A stretch of DNA of 59,033 nucleotides from UBA9662 sp002729415 (GCA_002729415.1 PBXZ01000096.1:1-59033), one strand, 5' to 3'; shown: positions 34,867 through 44,665, counted from the stretch's first letter. Numbers and translations: made by a program. Notes: generated from the letters alone by a model not told the origin.

Positions 34867-36030
34867 ATGAGAATGAAATATACGATCGCATCTCTCACCC
34901 TCGTCAGCCTCCTCCTCTCCGCATGTGGAGGCAGGGACAACAACGACGGGAATGGAAAGAACTCCGGTTCCAACAAAAGCAACGAAACCCAAGTGGAAGT
35001 CTACGGCAAACTCGACGATGGCACTGAAGTGAAGATCTTCACCTTCAGCAACAAGAACGGGATGATCGCCAGGGTCACCGAATACGGCGCCATCCTCACC
35101 AGCCTGGAGGTGCCCGACAAGGACGGCAACGTCAAGGATGTCACCCACGGCTACGACGACCTCGCCGGCTGGCTCACCAACAGCTCCTACTTCGGCTCCA
35201 CCGTGGGTCGCTATGGCAACCGAATCGCCGGGGGAAAATTCGAGATCGAGGGCCAGGTCTACGACCAGCTTGCCATCAACAACGGTCCCAATCACCTCCA
35301 CGGAGGAAAAAAGGGTTTCGACAAGGTGCTCTGGAAGGGCGAAGCCATCGACGGTGGAGTCAAACTCACCTACACCTCCAAGGACGGGGAGGAAGGCTAT
35401 CCCGGTAACCTGCAGGTTACCGTAACCTACACCCTGAATGACAGCAACGAGCTCAAGTGGATCTGCGAGGCCACCACCGACAAGGCCACCCCGGTCAACA
35501 TCGTGCAGCACGCCTACTGGAACCTCAGCGGCGATCCGGCCACTTCCATCAACGATCACATCCTCACCATCCCGGCCAAGTACTTCCTGACGACCGACAA
35601 GGATCTCATTCCCGACGGCAACCTTGCCGAAGTGGTGAACTCTCCCTTCGACTTCAACACCGCTACCGTCATCGGTGAACGCATCGAGGCTGCCAGCATT
35701 CCCCTCCAGCTCGGCAAGGGCTACGATCACTGCTGGGTCGTCGACGGGGAAGGCATGCGCCTGGCGGCCAAGCTCAGGGACCCCAAGACCGGCCGCGCCA
35801 TGGAGCTCCAGACCGATCAACCGGGTGTCCAGTTCTACGGTGGCAACTTCCTCGACGGGGAAACCGCCGGCAAGGGCGGAGTGAAGTATGGACATCGCAC
35901 CGCCTGCTGCCTTGAGACCCAGGTTTTCCCGGACTCCCCCAACAAGCAGGACAATCCCGCCTTCCCCAGTTGCATCCTCAAGCCGGGCGAAGCCTACACC
36001 CACACCATGGTGAGCAAGTTTTCGTGGTAA
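34867..36030 (+). CDS. galM: Galactose mutarotase (aldose 1-epimerase), lipoprotein
   Basis: The preferred start is the ATG at 34867, or 34873. Either gives a lipoprotein signal (LTLVSLLLSAC, lipobox LLSAC) followed by a polar linker rich in N, S and K. The rest, about 350 residues, is a GalM domain interconverting alpha- and beta-anomers of aldoses. Motifs include RYGNRIAGGKFEI, NGPNHLHGGKKGFDK (substrate-binding His), NIVQHAYWNLSG (catalytic His), DHCWVV, and LETQVFPDSPNKQDN with the catalytic Glu. Lipidation puts it outside the cytoplasm, as in several other PVC and Bacteroidota mutarotases. A strong terminator follows, before the symporter gene. Confidence 0.94.
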   Translation: MRMKYTIASLTLVSLLLSACGGRDNNDGNGKNSGSNKSNETQVEVYGKLDDGTEVKIFTFSNKNGMIARVTEYGAILTSLEVPDKDGNVKDVTHGYDDLAGWLTNSSYFGSTVGRYGNRIAGGKFEIEGQVYDQLAINNGPNHLHGGKKGFDKVLWKGEAIDGGVKLTYTSKDGEEGYPGNLQVTVTYTLNDSNELKWICEATTDKATPVNIVQHAYWNLSGDPATSINDHILTIPAKYFLTTDKDLIPDGNLAEVVNSPFDFNTATVIGERIEAASIPLQLGKGYDHCWVVDGEGMRLAAKLRDPKTGRAMELQTDQPGVQFYGGNFLDGETAGKGGVKYGHRTACCLETQVFPDSPNKQDNPAFPSCILKPGEAYTHTMVSKFSW

Positions 36031-36062
36031 CGACTGGTTCGCCCAGTCGATCGTCACTAGCA

Positions 36063-36095
36063 AAACGAGGGACCGCCAACCGCGGTCCCTCGTTT
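36063..36095 (+). terminator. Rho-independent terminator between galM and the symporter gene
   Basis: A perfect 14-bp inverted repeat: AAACGAGGGACCGC and its complement, with loop CAACC, ending in TTT and a pyrimidine stretch. It begins 33 bases after the galM stop. It should end the galM message or reduce read-through into the symporter and galK genes. Confidence 0.87.
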
Positions 36096-36130
36096 CTCTC
36101 CTCCCAGTCAAAACCTGATCCGCCCCTGCG

Positions 36131-37786
36131 ATGGACGTTCCCACTGTCATTTCCTTCCTCTTCTTCACGGCCCTGGTGGCTTTCCTCACCTGGCGCCTCA
36201 CCCGTGGGCGCATCGATGACACCGAAGAGGGCTACTTCCTCGCCGGGCGAAGCCTCACCGGATTGGTCATCGCGGGCTCACTTCTGCTCACCAACCTCTC
36301 TACCGAGCAGCTGGTCGGCCTGAACGGCGACGCCTACGCTAACGGCCTGGCGGTCATGGCATGGGAGGTCATTGCGGGTGCCTCCCTCGTGGTCCTCGCT
36401 CTCTTCTTCCTGCCGCGCTACCTCAAGTCCGGGATCGCGACCGTCCCACAGTGGCTCGAGGAACGCTACGGGCCAACCACCCGGGCCCTCACGACGTTCA
36501 TCTTCATCGTCGCCTACATGTTGATCCTCCTGCCGTTCGTCCTCTTCCTGGGCGCGAAGGGACTCGGCGGAATGTTGAATCTCGAAGAGATGCTCGGACT
36601 CGGCGAGATCGGGACGATCTGGGCGATCGTGATCTTCATCGGGGTGGTGGGATCCGCCTACGCGATTTTCGGGGGCCTGCGCGCGGTCGCGGTCTCCGAC
36701 ACCTTCAACGGCCTCGGCCTCCTGGTCGGAGGCTTGATGATTACCTTCTTTGCCCTCCAGGCCGCATCCGGCGACGCTGGATTCTCTGAGGCCTTTACCA
36801 AGCTCAAGGAAGAGAAACCGGAAAACCTTCGTTCGATTGCCACCGGCGGGGATCACTACCTGCACTGGACCACCCTCTTCACCGGGGTCCTCCTCCTCAA
36901 CTTCTTCTACTGGACCACCAACCAGCAGATCATCCAGCGCACCTTCGCGGCCAAGAGCCTCGCGGAAGGCCAGAAGGGCGTCCTTCTTGCATCCTTCTTC
37001 AAAATCCTGGCCCCCCTCATCCTCGTTCTCCCCGGACTACTCGCGTGGCAGGTTTTCGCGAACAAGGGCATCGATCAGGCCAACATGGAACAGGGCGAGG
37101 TTTACGGCCAACTCGTACGCACCGTCCTCCCAACCTGGTTGACCGGGTTCTTTGCCGCCGTCGTGATGGGGTCGATCCTCTCTACCTTCAACTCGGTCCT
37201 CAATTCCAGCGCGACCCTCTTCTCGCTCGGAGTCTACAAGAAGATCATCCACCCCACCGCCAGCCAGCACGAACTGGTGAAATCGGGACGCATCTGCAGC
37301 GCGGCGGTCGCAGTGCTCGCCGTGATCGCAGCACCCCTCATCTTCCTGAACGTCGATGGCCTCTTCGAGAAATTCCAGTCCCTCAACGGGATCTATTTCA
37401 TCCCGCTCCTCGCCATTGTCCTCTTCGGTTTCTTCAACCGGACCGCGGACGGCGCGACTGCCGTCATCACGATTGTGGTCGGTCTTGTCGCGATGGTGAT
37501 CGGCACCTTCTTCGGCGGAAAAGAAGTCCTCGACCCGGTGACAAACGAAGTCCTCTCCAAGGGTTGGATGCTCGGCACCTTCCACTCCGGCTTCCACTAC
37601 ATGGGCGCGGTCTTCGCCACCCTTCTGGTCCTCCAGCTCATCCTTGGGGGGTTCATGAGACGTCCCACCCCGTACGTGCAACATGACGCGAAGGTCGTCG
37701 ACCTCACTCCCTGGAAGCACGCCAAGGCGGTGGGAATCAGCCTGATCGTCCTCGTCTTCGTCCTCTACGCAGCCTTCGCCTTCTAG
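36131..37786 (+). CDS. Sodium:solute symporter, SGLT-like sugar transporter
   Basis: A 551-residue inner-membrane protein of the SSS (SLC5) family with about 14 hydrophobic segments. Family features are the N-terminal GYFLAGRSLTGLVIAGSLL, the helix TNLSTEQLVGLNGDAY, YWTTNQQIIQRTFAAKSLAEGQKG and VMGSILSTFNSVLNSSATLFSLGVYK, the last being part of the sodium-site region. The pattern is that of the SGLT/YidK group, which takes up hexoses with sodium. The flanking galM and galK genes make galactose the likeliest substrate, but other hexoses are possible. No Shine-Dalgarno is visible. Confidence 0.92.
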   Translation: MDVPTVISFLFFTALVAFLTWRLTRGRIDDTEEGYFLAGRSLTGLVIAGSLLLTNLSTEQLVGLNGDAYANGLAVMAWEVIAGASLVVLALFFLPRYLKSGIATVPQWLEERYGPTTRALTTFIFIVAYMLILLPFVLFLGAKGLGGMLNLEEMLGLGEIGTIWAIVIFIGVVGSAYAIFGGLRAVAVSDTFNGLGLLVGGLMITFFALQAASGDAGFSEAFTKLKEEKPENLRSIATGGDHYLHWTTLFTGVLLLNFFYWTTNQQIIQRTFAAKSLAEGQKGVLLASFFKILAPLILVLPGLLAWQVFANKGIDQANMEQGEVYGQLVRTVLPTWLTGFFAAVVMGSILSTFNSVLNSSATLFSLGVYKKIIHPTASQHELVKSGRICSAAVAVLAVIAAPLIFLNVDGLFEKFQSLNGIYFIPLLAIVLFGFFNRTADGATAVITIVVGLVAMVIGTFFGGKEVLDPVTNEVLSKGWMLGTFHSGFHYMGAVFATLLVLQLILGGFMRRPTPYVQHDAKVVDLTPWKHAKAVGISLIVLVFVLYAAFAF

Positions 37787-37873
37787 GAAAAGCCCGCGGG
37801 CAACCCTCCGCTGCTTCTCCTTGCCGGCCAGAAATCCGGACGCCAGAACCCCTGTCCTACCAGCAGGATCTCG

Positions 37874-39052
37874 ATGCCCCTCCAAGCAAACGAATCCCTC
37901 GCCGAACTCTCCGCCGACGCACGGACCCATCTCAGACAGTACTACCAGCAGGAGCCCTCCCTGCTCGCCGCCGCCCCGGGACGGGTCAATCTGATCGGCG
38001 AGCACATCGACTACTGTGATGGCTTCGTGCTGCCCCTCGCCATCAACCGGCACATCGTTATTGCAGCCGCCCTCAACAACTCCGGAATGGCCCGGGTGCG
38101 CTCGATGGGAGAGGAGGAGGCCGTTATCTCCCTGGAAGACCCCCAGGCCCCGGCGACACCACCCTGGACCAACTACCTGCGGGGCGTCCTGGAGGGCTTC
38201 CGCCTCCGCGGAAGCTGGCCCGTCCCGGGATTCGACGCCGTCATCGTCAGCAACCTCCCCATCGGCGGGGGACTCTCCTCCTCCGCCGCCCTCGAACTGG
38301 CCTTTGCCACCATCGTGGAAGGCCTTGTCGACACCGTCCTCGACACCCGCGAGAAAGCCCTCCTCTGCCAGAAAGCGGAGCACGACTTCGCAGGAGTTCC
38401 CTGCGGCATCATGGACCAGTTCGCCTCCGCCTTCGGTCAGCAGGACAATCTCGTCCTGATCGACTGCCAGTCGCAGGACCCCGAACTGGTTCCCTTTCCC
38501 TCCAGTGATCTCAGTGTCCTGGTGGCCAACACCATGATCCGGCACAAACTGGCTGACGGGGAGTACCGGGCACGCCGGGAAGATACCGAACGGGCCCTGG
38601 CCTTACTGGGGAAGTCAAGCTGGCGCGAGGTCAACCCTGCCGATCTGGAAACCCTCCGGAACGAACCAGACGACCTCCTCTTCCGCCGGGCCCGCCACGT
38701 GGTGAGCGAGATCGCCCGGACCAGGGAATCCGCCAAGGAATTGCGCCAGGACAACTATGCCGCCCTCGGGCCGCATATGGCGGCCTCTCACCAGTCGCTC
38801 CGGGATGACTTCGAAGTGTCCTGCGGGGAACTCGACCTCATGGTCAGAATCGCCAACGAGATCGGTTTTGAAGGAGGGGTCCTCGGTTCACGCATGACCG
38901 GCGGCGGCTTCGGGGGCTCCACCGTCACCCTCTGCCGGGGCGAGCAACTCCACGAGATCGCGGCTCGCCTCTCCGTGGCCTATGAAGAGGAATCCGGCCA
39001 TACGCCCCAGCTCTTTGCCACCCGTCCGGTGCAGGGAGCGAGGCTCCTGTAG
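37874..39052 (+). CDS. galK: Galactokinase
   Basis: A 392-residue GHMP-family kinase. The galactokinase signature PGRVNLIGEHIDYCDGF lies near residue 35. The GHMP ATP loop is LPIGGGLSSSAALE. GIMDQFASAFGQ contains the catalytic Asp, and GSRMTGGGFGGSTVTL is the third motif. It phosphorylates D-galactose at C1, the first committed step of the Leloir pathway. It follows the symporter by 87 bases and has a possible AGCAGGA ribosome-binding site, rare in this window. No galT or galE is present here. The gene is convergent with the PmoA-like gene. Confidence 0.95.
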   Translation: MPLQANESLAELSADARTHLRQYYQQEPSLLAAAPGRVNLIGEHIDYCDGFVLPLAINRHIVIAAALNNSGMARVRSMGEEEAVISLEDPQAPATPPWTNYLRGVLEGFRLRGSWPVPGFDAVIVSNLPIGGGLSSSAALELAFATIVEGLVDTVLDTREKALLCQKAEHDFAGVPCGIMDQFASAFGQQDNLVLIDCQSQDPELVPFPSSDLSVLVANTMIRHKLADGEYRARREDTERALALLGKSSWREVNPADLETLRNEPDDLLFRRARHVVSEIARTRESAKELRQDNYAALGPHMAASHQSLRDDFEVSCGELDLMVRIANEIGFEGGVLGSRMTGGGFGGSTVTLCRGEQLHEIAARLSVAYEEESGHTPQLFATRPVQGARLL

Positions 39053-39078
39053 GACAACTCTTTGAGGAAGCCGGTCTC

Positions 39079-40014
39079 CTATTCCTTCCTCTCCTTCATC
39101 TCCGCATACATGTCGGAAGCCTCCTGAATCTCTGACCGGCTGGGAAGTTCCCCCTCCACTATGGCGAACGCGTAATTCACGGTGAGAGTCTCGCCTTTCT
39201 TGATCTCCTTCTCGAAGAAGGAGCCGAAGCGTCCATAGTCGCGATAGGCGGAATGCACCGTTCCCTTGGGATTGCCGGGATGGTTGAGCTGCACCACGCT
39301 GTGCGCCTTGTCACCGAGCCAGTAGGTTTCCGCAATCCAGGCCAGATCCTTGTGCTTCTTCACGTTGCCGGTCGTGATCTCCTCCTTGGGAAAGAGATAC
39401 TTCGTCTTCTTGCGGTTCACCTCGTCGGCAGGCCGGTACTGGATCCCGGCGTGTTCCGGATCCCCCTTCAGGGCCACATCACCATACGTCGCAGTCAGCT
39501 TGCTCTTGAAAAAGATGACCACGCGGGCCCATCCCTCATTCGGAGTCCACACCGTCATCGTCCGTTCCTCGTCGAGCATCGGTTTCCTGTCCCCATCGTT
39601 CCACTGAGTGACCGAAGTGATGCTTGCCGTGTTCTCGCGGGTCTTATGCTCGTGAAACTTCTGGTGGACGATGGCACCGTTCTTCATGTGCCAGCGATCG
39701 TAGCTCTTGCCGTTGAAACCCAGCTTGCTCCACCCGATGAAGATGCCGCGGTGGTGGGTGTACTGGCCTCCCGGACCCTTCGTGATGGGCGCTTTCCCCT
39801 CCGCATCGAAGACGTGCAGATACGGCTTGTAGGTCGCATGCTTCTTCTCGTNGGTCGAGGTGTCATACTCGTACATGTAGCGGACNAGCACCTTGTCNCC
39901 GGAGAGGATGTCGAGGTGCTTNCCNTTGGNNTCCTTGATTTCGAGTTGAGCNGCCAGGGNAGCAAGCAANCCGATNGAAAGTGTCAGCGTGAGGGCGAGA
40001 GNNTTNGTTTTCAT
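39079..40014 (-). CDS. PmoA-like (DUF6807) family protein
   Basis: A 311-residue exported protein with a hydrophobic N-terminus interrupted by N bases. It belongs to the family named PmoA/DUF6807 in databases, which is common in PVC genomes and unrelated in evidence here to methane oxidation. Landmarks are PYLHVFDAEGKAPITK, QYTHHRGIFIGW, DRWHMKNGAIVHQKF, DPEHAGIQYRPADEV, IAETYWLGDKAHSVVQLNHPGNP and YRDYGRFGSFF. The conserved histidines suggest metal or sugar binding. The N-terminal 55 codons contain many N bases, mostly at third positions. It is probably a periplasmic glycan-associated protein. Confidence 0.85.
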   Translation of the reverse strand: MKXXXLALTLTLXIXLLAXLXAQLEIKXXXXKHLDILSXDKVXVRYMYEYDTSTXEKKHATYKPYLHVFDAEGKAPITKGPGGQYTHHRGIFIGWSKLGFNGKSYDRWHMKNGAIVHQKFHEHKTRENTASITSVTQWNDGDRKPMLDEERTMTVWTPNEGWARVVIFFKSKLTATYGDVALKGDPEHAGIQYRPADEVNRKKTKYLFPKEEITTGNVKKHKDLAWIAETYWLGDKAHSVVQLNHPGNPKGTVHSAYRDYGRFGSFFEKEIKKGETLTVNYAFAIVEGELPSRSEIQEASDMYAEMKERKE

Positions 40015-40164
40015 GATGNTGCAGTCTCTATACCCCGGNATCCCACCCNCTGATCAAGCTANTCCNTCCCGTCTTTCCCCGANCCGCCGGATTCNCCGGG
40101 TTTTNNCCTCAGCNCGGCCGTATCAGATGGACGNNNGNNCAAAAAAGGCCAATCGTCTCCCTTC

Positions 40165-41082
40165 ATGNCCACGCGACGCCGCTTCCTNGCCGGCACCGGN
40201 TCGACCGTTGCCGCCACCGCCATGAGTTCCGCCGAGAGCNCNACCANCCCGAAGGAGAAACTTCTNCTCTCCTTCGGACTCATGGCCGACTGCCAGTACG
40301 CGGACGCGGAACGGGCCGGGACGCGCTTCTATCGCGAGAGTCCCCGCAAGCTCGAGGAAGCGGTCCGCGAGTTCAACCAGCACGAACTGGCCTTCACCTT
40401 TCACCTGGGGGATTTCATCGACCGGGACTTCAAGAGCTTCGCCGACCTCAAGCCCATCACCGCAAAACTCAAATCCCGTCTCTATCACATCCTCGGCAAC
40501 CACGACTTCGANGTGNCCGAGGANCTCANGNAAAAGGTCCCTGCCGAACTGGGCCTCANNGATACCTANTATGGGATTCGNCAAGCCGGGTTCCGCTTCC
40601 TCCTCCTCGANACCACCGAGGTGAGCACCTACCGCTACCCCNCCANGGATGCCAGNACNNCACAGGCCNANGNGGAACTCAAGANANTGAGTGCGACCGG
40701 NAAATCCTACGCCCAGTCCTGGAACAGCCGGGCNGGCGATGCNCAGCTCACCTGGCTGNCCGGTCAGCTNGANGANGCAACCACCGCCGGGGAATCNGTT
40801 CTCGTCTTTGGCCATCACCCGGTTCTCCCCGAGGAGGCGCACTGCAGCTGGAACCGCTNNGCACTGCACNAGCTCCTGAGCAGGTTCCCCTGCTGCAAGG
40901 CCTACCTCAATGGTCACCGGCACAGCGGCGGTTACGAACTGNAGGNGGGNNTNCACTACCTCACTCTCAANGGAATGCTCGAAANGAAGGACAATGCCTT
41001 CTCCTGCGCCCGGCTCTATCGTTCCCACCTTGAGATCCGCGGTTTCGGCCGGCAACCATCGCGCACTCTCCAGTTCCGCTAG
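40165..41082 (+). CDS. Calcineurin-like metallophosphoesterase with Tat signal
   Basis: A 305-residue protein with a Tat-like start (TRRRF then AGT and ATAMSSA), so it is probably exported folded. Metallophosphoesterase motifs in order: LMADCQYAD (in place of D-x-H), LGDFIDRD, LGNHDF, VFGHHPVLPEE and NGHRHSGGYE. The Q in the first motif and the overall order resemble ADP-ribose/CDP-alcohol diphosphatase (ADPRM)-type enzymes, which split nucleotide diphosphates. The natural substrate in the periplasm is not known. Dense N bases lie at 40511-40986. It is divergent from the PmoA-like gene. Confidence 0.85.
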   Translation: MXTRRRFXAGTXSTVAATAMSSAESXTXPKEKLXLSFGLMADCQYADAERAGTRFYRESPRKLEEAVREFNQHELAFTFHLGDFIDRDFKSFADLKPITAKLKSRLYHILGNHDFXVXEXLXXKVPAELGLXDTXYGIXQAGFRFLLLXTTEVSTYRYPXXDAXXXQAXXELKXXSATXKSYAQSWNSRXGDXQLTWLXGQXXXATTAGEXVLVFGHHPVLPEEAHCSWNRXALHXLLSRFPCCKAYLNGHRHSGGYELXXXXHYLTLXGMLEXKDNAFSCARLYRSHLEIRGFGRQPSRTLQFR

Positions 41083-41182
41083 AGGGAATCCCGCAGAACC
41101 ACATCCTCATCCGGCGGGGTTGTGGAGAACACCTGCCTCATCGGCCCGGCTCACGTCCCATCCCCTGCCCGGCCGACGCGTT

Positions 41183-44100
41183 CTACTTCTGCGGATGAAC
41201 GGTCATTCGCAGGTAACGCTCATTCGCCACTCCCACTCCCAGCTGATCCCGCACGCGAAATACCTGCTCGTCGTCCCGCAGGATGCTTCGCTCGGATCGG
41301 TTCCAGTCCACGAGATCTCCACTCACTTCGGCGTCGTAATGCAGGCCCGTATCCACCCGTTTGGTGCTCTCCAGCGTCAGCTGCCCGTCCTCGAGGACGG
41401 GAATGGGCATCGCATCCCAGTCGGTGGCACTCCCTCCGGTGGCAAACTCGAAGAGCAGATTCTGCCCATCGCCATCCGGGTCCAGGGTTACTCCCGTCTT
41501 CTGTCCGATTCCCGCCTGTAACACCCACCCCGTGTAGCCGGTGAAGGAAATTTGATCAAGATAGCCGGTGTCATCGCGGCGGGAATCACTCCCATCCTTC
41601 TCATAGGCCCAGGTGAGCTGATGCCATCCATAAGGCAGTTCTTCGGTGTATTCCTGCCACCCGCTGTTTCCAGTCAGCGACTCTCTCTGTTGCCCGTTCA
41701 CTTCGTAATACAGGAAATCATAATCTCTCTCCGAGGAGACCCGCCAGGAGAATGCTACCTCCCCCGGACCGAATACCCACGTGCTGAGGGACGCCCGTCC
41801 ATCATGGGGGACGCCCTGGGCGGCGGCCGCAGCCTGCCCGTCACTTGTCTCCTCCGACTGTGAGATCCAGGTGCCGGATCCACTCGTCTTCCAGGCAAGA
41901 CCCCAGTTCGGGCCGGTGGCCGGGTAGGCAGCCTCTCCGGCCGCTGAAGCGGGCAGGATCTCGACCATGGCGGGAATGCTGAATTGCTCATCATCCTGCT
42001 GGATGTTCAGGGTGAAACTGAACTCACCGTCGGCAAGAGGAGTGCCAACCACTTCGCCTGTTGCGTTCAATGACAATCCGGATCCCAGTTGGACCGGGAC
42101 AAAGGAGGCCCCGGGTCTGGAAGTCGGGAACTGATACTCCACCGGACCGCCGGAATTCAGCCGGACATGCGCAGGCCCCATCAAAAAGGGCATGCTCCGG
42201 GAAGCCAGTTGCAGGAAATCCACCCATGCGTGATCCTCTCCCTCCCGCGTGTCTACATCCTTGCTGTATGTCCAGCGGATGGTATGCCGCCCGGGCGGAA
42301 TGGCGACCACCTGGTAATCCCAGTCCCTGACCCCTGAAATCTCCTGACGCATCTCAGCATCTACCGTGAGGCGGAGAAAATCATAGTCCTCCTCACTGGA
42401 AACCTTCCACCAGAATCCCAGGTAATCGGGACCTTCCACCGCCACTTCCAGCCAGGACGCGCTGTTATCCCCGATAGCTCCGCTCTGTGCCCGATTGCTT
42501 CCCGCCCGCGAGTCACTGCTGCTATCGAGGCGGAAAGGAGCATCACCCCCCGAACTCAACTCACCCCCCCCCGGAGAATCGAGCGCCTGGTCGAGGGAGT
42601 TCGGCAAAATCGTGAAACTGATCCTGCCCTCTGCCGACCCGGCCTCATTGGCAATCGTCACGGTCACTTCAAATTCCCCGGAAACCGGGGGGATCCAGCT
42701 GATCATCCCCTGCCCGTCAATCTCCATGCCCGGAGGCGCATCGCTCAGTGAGAACGCAGTGGGAGTATTTTCCACCACCACGCTGACGGCAACATCTTCC
42801 CCCACCCTTCCGTTCACCACCGCCGGACCGACCAGGATGGGAACGGTGAAATCATCGTTGATGATTGTCCCCCAGGCCTGAGCATCACTCACATTCACGG
42901 GGGCATCACCCTGCAGGGAGAGCGCCACCCGGAATCGCTCGTTCTCTTCCGGGGCAGTGTCCCCCTCGATGGAGATGGAGATGGTCTTCGTGAGCTGGCC
43001 TGCCGCGAGGAAAAAGTCCGCGTTGGCCGCCGCCACATAATCGGAACCCGCGACAGCTGAATCGTTCTCCGTCGAGTAGGTGAAATCGAGCCGCTGGTCC
43101 ACCGCTTCACTCAGGCTGACCGTGAATTCCAGATTCTTCCTCCCGGCGTCTCCTTCCGAGATCTCAGCATCCGCGACAATGACCCGGGAGAGACCCATCG
43201 AGATTCCATCCAGCGTCAACGAACCGCTCTCATCCGGATCCAGCCAGTCCCGCAATCGGGAGCCCGGCGCTCCTCCACCATCCCAGCCCCTGGAAAATTT
43301 ACCGTACCAGTCTGCATCATCATTCCCACAGGCGGCATCACCACCGGACAACTGCCCCACCATGTGCCCGTTCTGGTCGTAGATCGGCGACCCGGAGGAT
43401 CCTCCCTCGGTTGAGCCGTGATCCCAGTCAATCACCATCCAGTGGGTTCCGTTCGGATTGCTTCCCGTGCTGTAGTCATTAGTCGATCGCAGGGGGTCAA
43501 AATCAAAACTGATGCGCTTCTCCGAGGTATTCGGGAAATGCACACTCACCGCCATCTCGGGAGTTCCCGTCCGCGACCACCCGGCGAGGAACACCTCATG
43601 ATCGGAATCAATCGGGTCGTCCAGTTCCACCAGCGTCATGTCCGAGGCACTGTAGGTCGCACGTACTGCGGCTCCACTGTTGAAGTTGTTGATGGGACCG
43701 TTGCCGTCCCCTCCGTTCTGGCTGCTGCCCGGTGTCCGGCAGGAGGCATTCTCATGGTTCCAGTAGACCACCATGCTGGCCGCATTGGACGAACGCACTC
43801 CGCAATGGTCCGCCGTCATGAAATACGGGGTCCCATCGTTGCGTGCATTGTTGATCGCACTGCCCGAACAGGTGTCCTCCCCGTTCAGGGTGTAGACTCC
43901 CGCCGCCTTGATCTGGTCCCGATACTGGTCGAGAGCCGGACCCACGCCCGATTCCGTGGCTGAGCACACCACGTCAATATGGCAGTTTCCCTCCGGAGCC
44001 GAATTGCCGACCTTCCAGTAGCCGGCCGCAAAACTCAAGGGACGAAAGCCCCGGTTGATGGAGGCCACCTGAAGCTGCACCTGGGACCGTTCCTCCTGCT

Positions 44101-44665
44101 CCACCTCAAGCAGGAGCTCCAATTCCGCGCCCGCCACCACCGGAGTCCAGAGTTCGCCGTGCGCGTCATTGTCGGCGGCAGTAAACGGGCGCACCTGCAA
44201 CTCGTTCCCGGCCCGTAGTTCCAGCCGCGCACTCCCCGGCAGGCGGAAGCGAGAAAAACCCAGATTCAGATTACGCGCCCCGGGAGCCTCGATCCGCAAC
44301 ACCCATCGCTCCCGTCCCCCCCGCGACTCCCATCGACCGTGCGACGAGGGCGTGATCTTCACCGGTAGCGCCTCCGCAAACCGGAGAGGCGCGCCCTTTC
44401 GCGGCGGGTGGGCGACTAGGAGCTCTTCAGCCGAAAATGGTGGAAGCTCCAGCGTCCCAACCGACCAAGAGCGGTTCTTCTCTCCCGGCGCGACAACAGG
44501 AGCAACAGGACTCACGTCCCGGCCTCCGAAGGCAACCACGGTCTCGCCGGACTTCATCTCCCGGTGCTCCGGAAAAACGGAAGAGAACGGCGCGCGGAAG
44601 AGCAGCGCAGTGGAAACGAAAAGAATAAACAGGCTGCCTGACCAAACAAAAAATCGTCTGTTCAT
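41183..44665 (-). CDS. Large lysyl-endopeptidase-like serine protease with C-terminal adhesion modules
   Basis: A 1160-residue exported protein with one N-terminal hydrophobic segment (FFVWSGSLFILFVSTALLF). The trypsin-fold domain carries the triad His287 in TADHCG, Asp342 in SDMTLVEL and Ser424 in GGSSGSP. The surrounding sequence, with paired cysteines (NCHID, DTCSGSAI, ASCRTP, AACGND), matches the lysyl endopeptidase group of S1 peptidases. Downstream are a Calx-beta domain (about 497-610), a putative Ig-like domain, two copies of a beta module (FWWKVSSEEDYDFL and FSWRVSSERDYDFL), and a C-terminal segment (DPDGDGQNLLFEFATGG) common in verrucomicrobial secreted proteins. It is probably secreted or surface-bound; specificity for lysine is inferred. 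Confidence 0.9.
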   Translation of the reverse strand: MNRRFFVWSGSLFILFVSTALLFRAPFSSVFPEHREMKSGETVVAFGGRDVSPVAPVVAPGEKNRSWSVGTLELPPFSAEELLVAHPPRKGAPLRFAEALPVKITPSSHGRWESRGGRERWVLRIEAPGARNLNLGFSRFRLPGSARLELRAGNELQVRPFTAADNDAHGELWTPVVAGAELELLLEVEQEERSQVQLQVASINRGFRPLSFAAGYWKVGNSAPEGNCHIDVVCSATESGVGPALDQYRDQIKAAGVYTLNGEDTCSGSAINNARNDGTPYFMTADHCGVRSSNAASMVVYWNHENASCRTPGSSQNGGDGNGPINNFNSGAAVRATYSASDMTLVELDDPIDSDHEVFLAGWSRTGTPEMAVSVHFPNTSEKRISFDFDPLRSTNDYSTGSNPNGTHWMVIDWDHGSTEGGSSGSPIYDQNGHMVGQLSGGDAACGNDDADWYGKFSRGWDGGGAPGSRLRDWLDPDESGSLTLDGISMGLSRVIVADAEISEGDAGRKNLEFTVSLSEAVDQRLDFTYSTENDSAVAGSDYVAAANADFFLAAGQLTKTISISIEGDTAPEENERFRVALSLQGDAPVNVSDAQAWGTIINDDFTVPILVGPAVVNGRVGEDVAVSVVVENTPTAFSLSDAPPGMEIDGQGMISWIPPVSGEFEVTVTIANEAGSAEGRISFTILPNSLDQALDSPGGGELSSGGDAPFRLDSSSDSRAGSNRAQSGAIGDNSASWLEVAVEGPDYLGFWWKVSSEEDYDFLRLTVDAEMRQEISGVRDWDYQVVAIPPGRHTIRWTYSKDVDTREGEDHAWVDFLQLASRSMPFLMGPAHVRLNSGGPVEYQFPTSRPGASFVPVQLGSGLSLNATGEVVGTPLADGEFSFTLNIQQDDEQFSIPAMVEILPASAAGEAAYPATGPNWGLAWKTSGSGTWISQSEETSDGQAAAAAQGVPHDGRASLSTWVFGPGEVAFSWRVSSERDYDFLYYEVNGQQRESLTGNSGWQEYTEELPYGWHQLTWAYEKDGSDSRRDDTGYLDQISFTGYTGWVLQAGIGQKTGVTLDPDGDGQNLLFEFATGGSATDWDAMPIPVLEDGQLTLESTKRVDTGLHYDAEVSGDLVDWNRSERSILRDDEQVFRVRDQLGVGVANERYLRMTVHPQK

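Noticed and set aside
37792..37801. Palindrome GCCCGCGGGC after the symporter gene, considered as a terminator or operator
   Set aside because: No loop and no T-run; short GC palindromes are expected by chance in this DNA.
37037..38545. Minus-strand frame of 502 codons across the symporter and galK genes
   Set aside because: It spans two genes with strong family matches on the plus strand.
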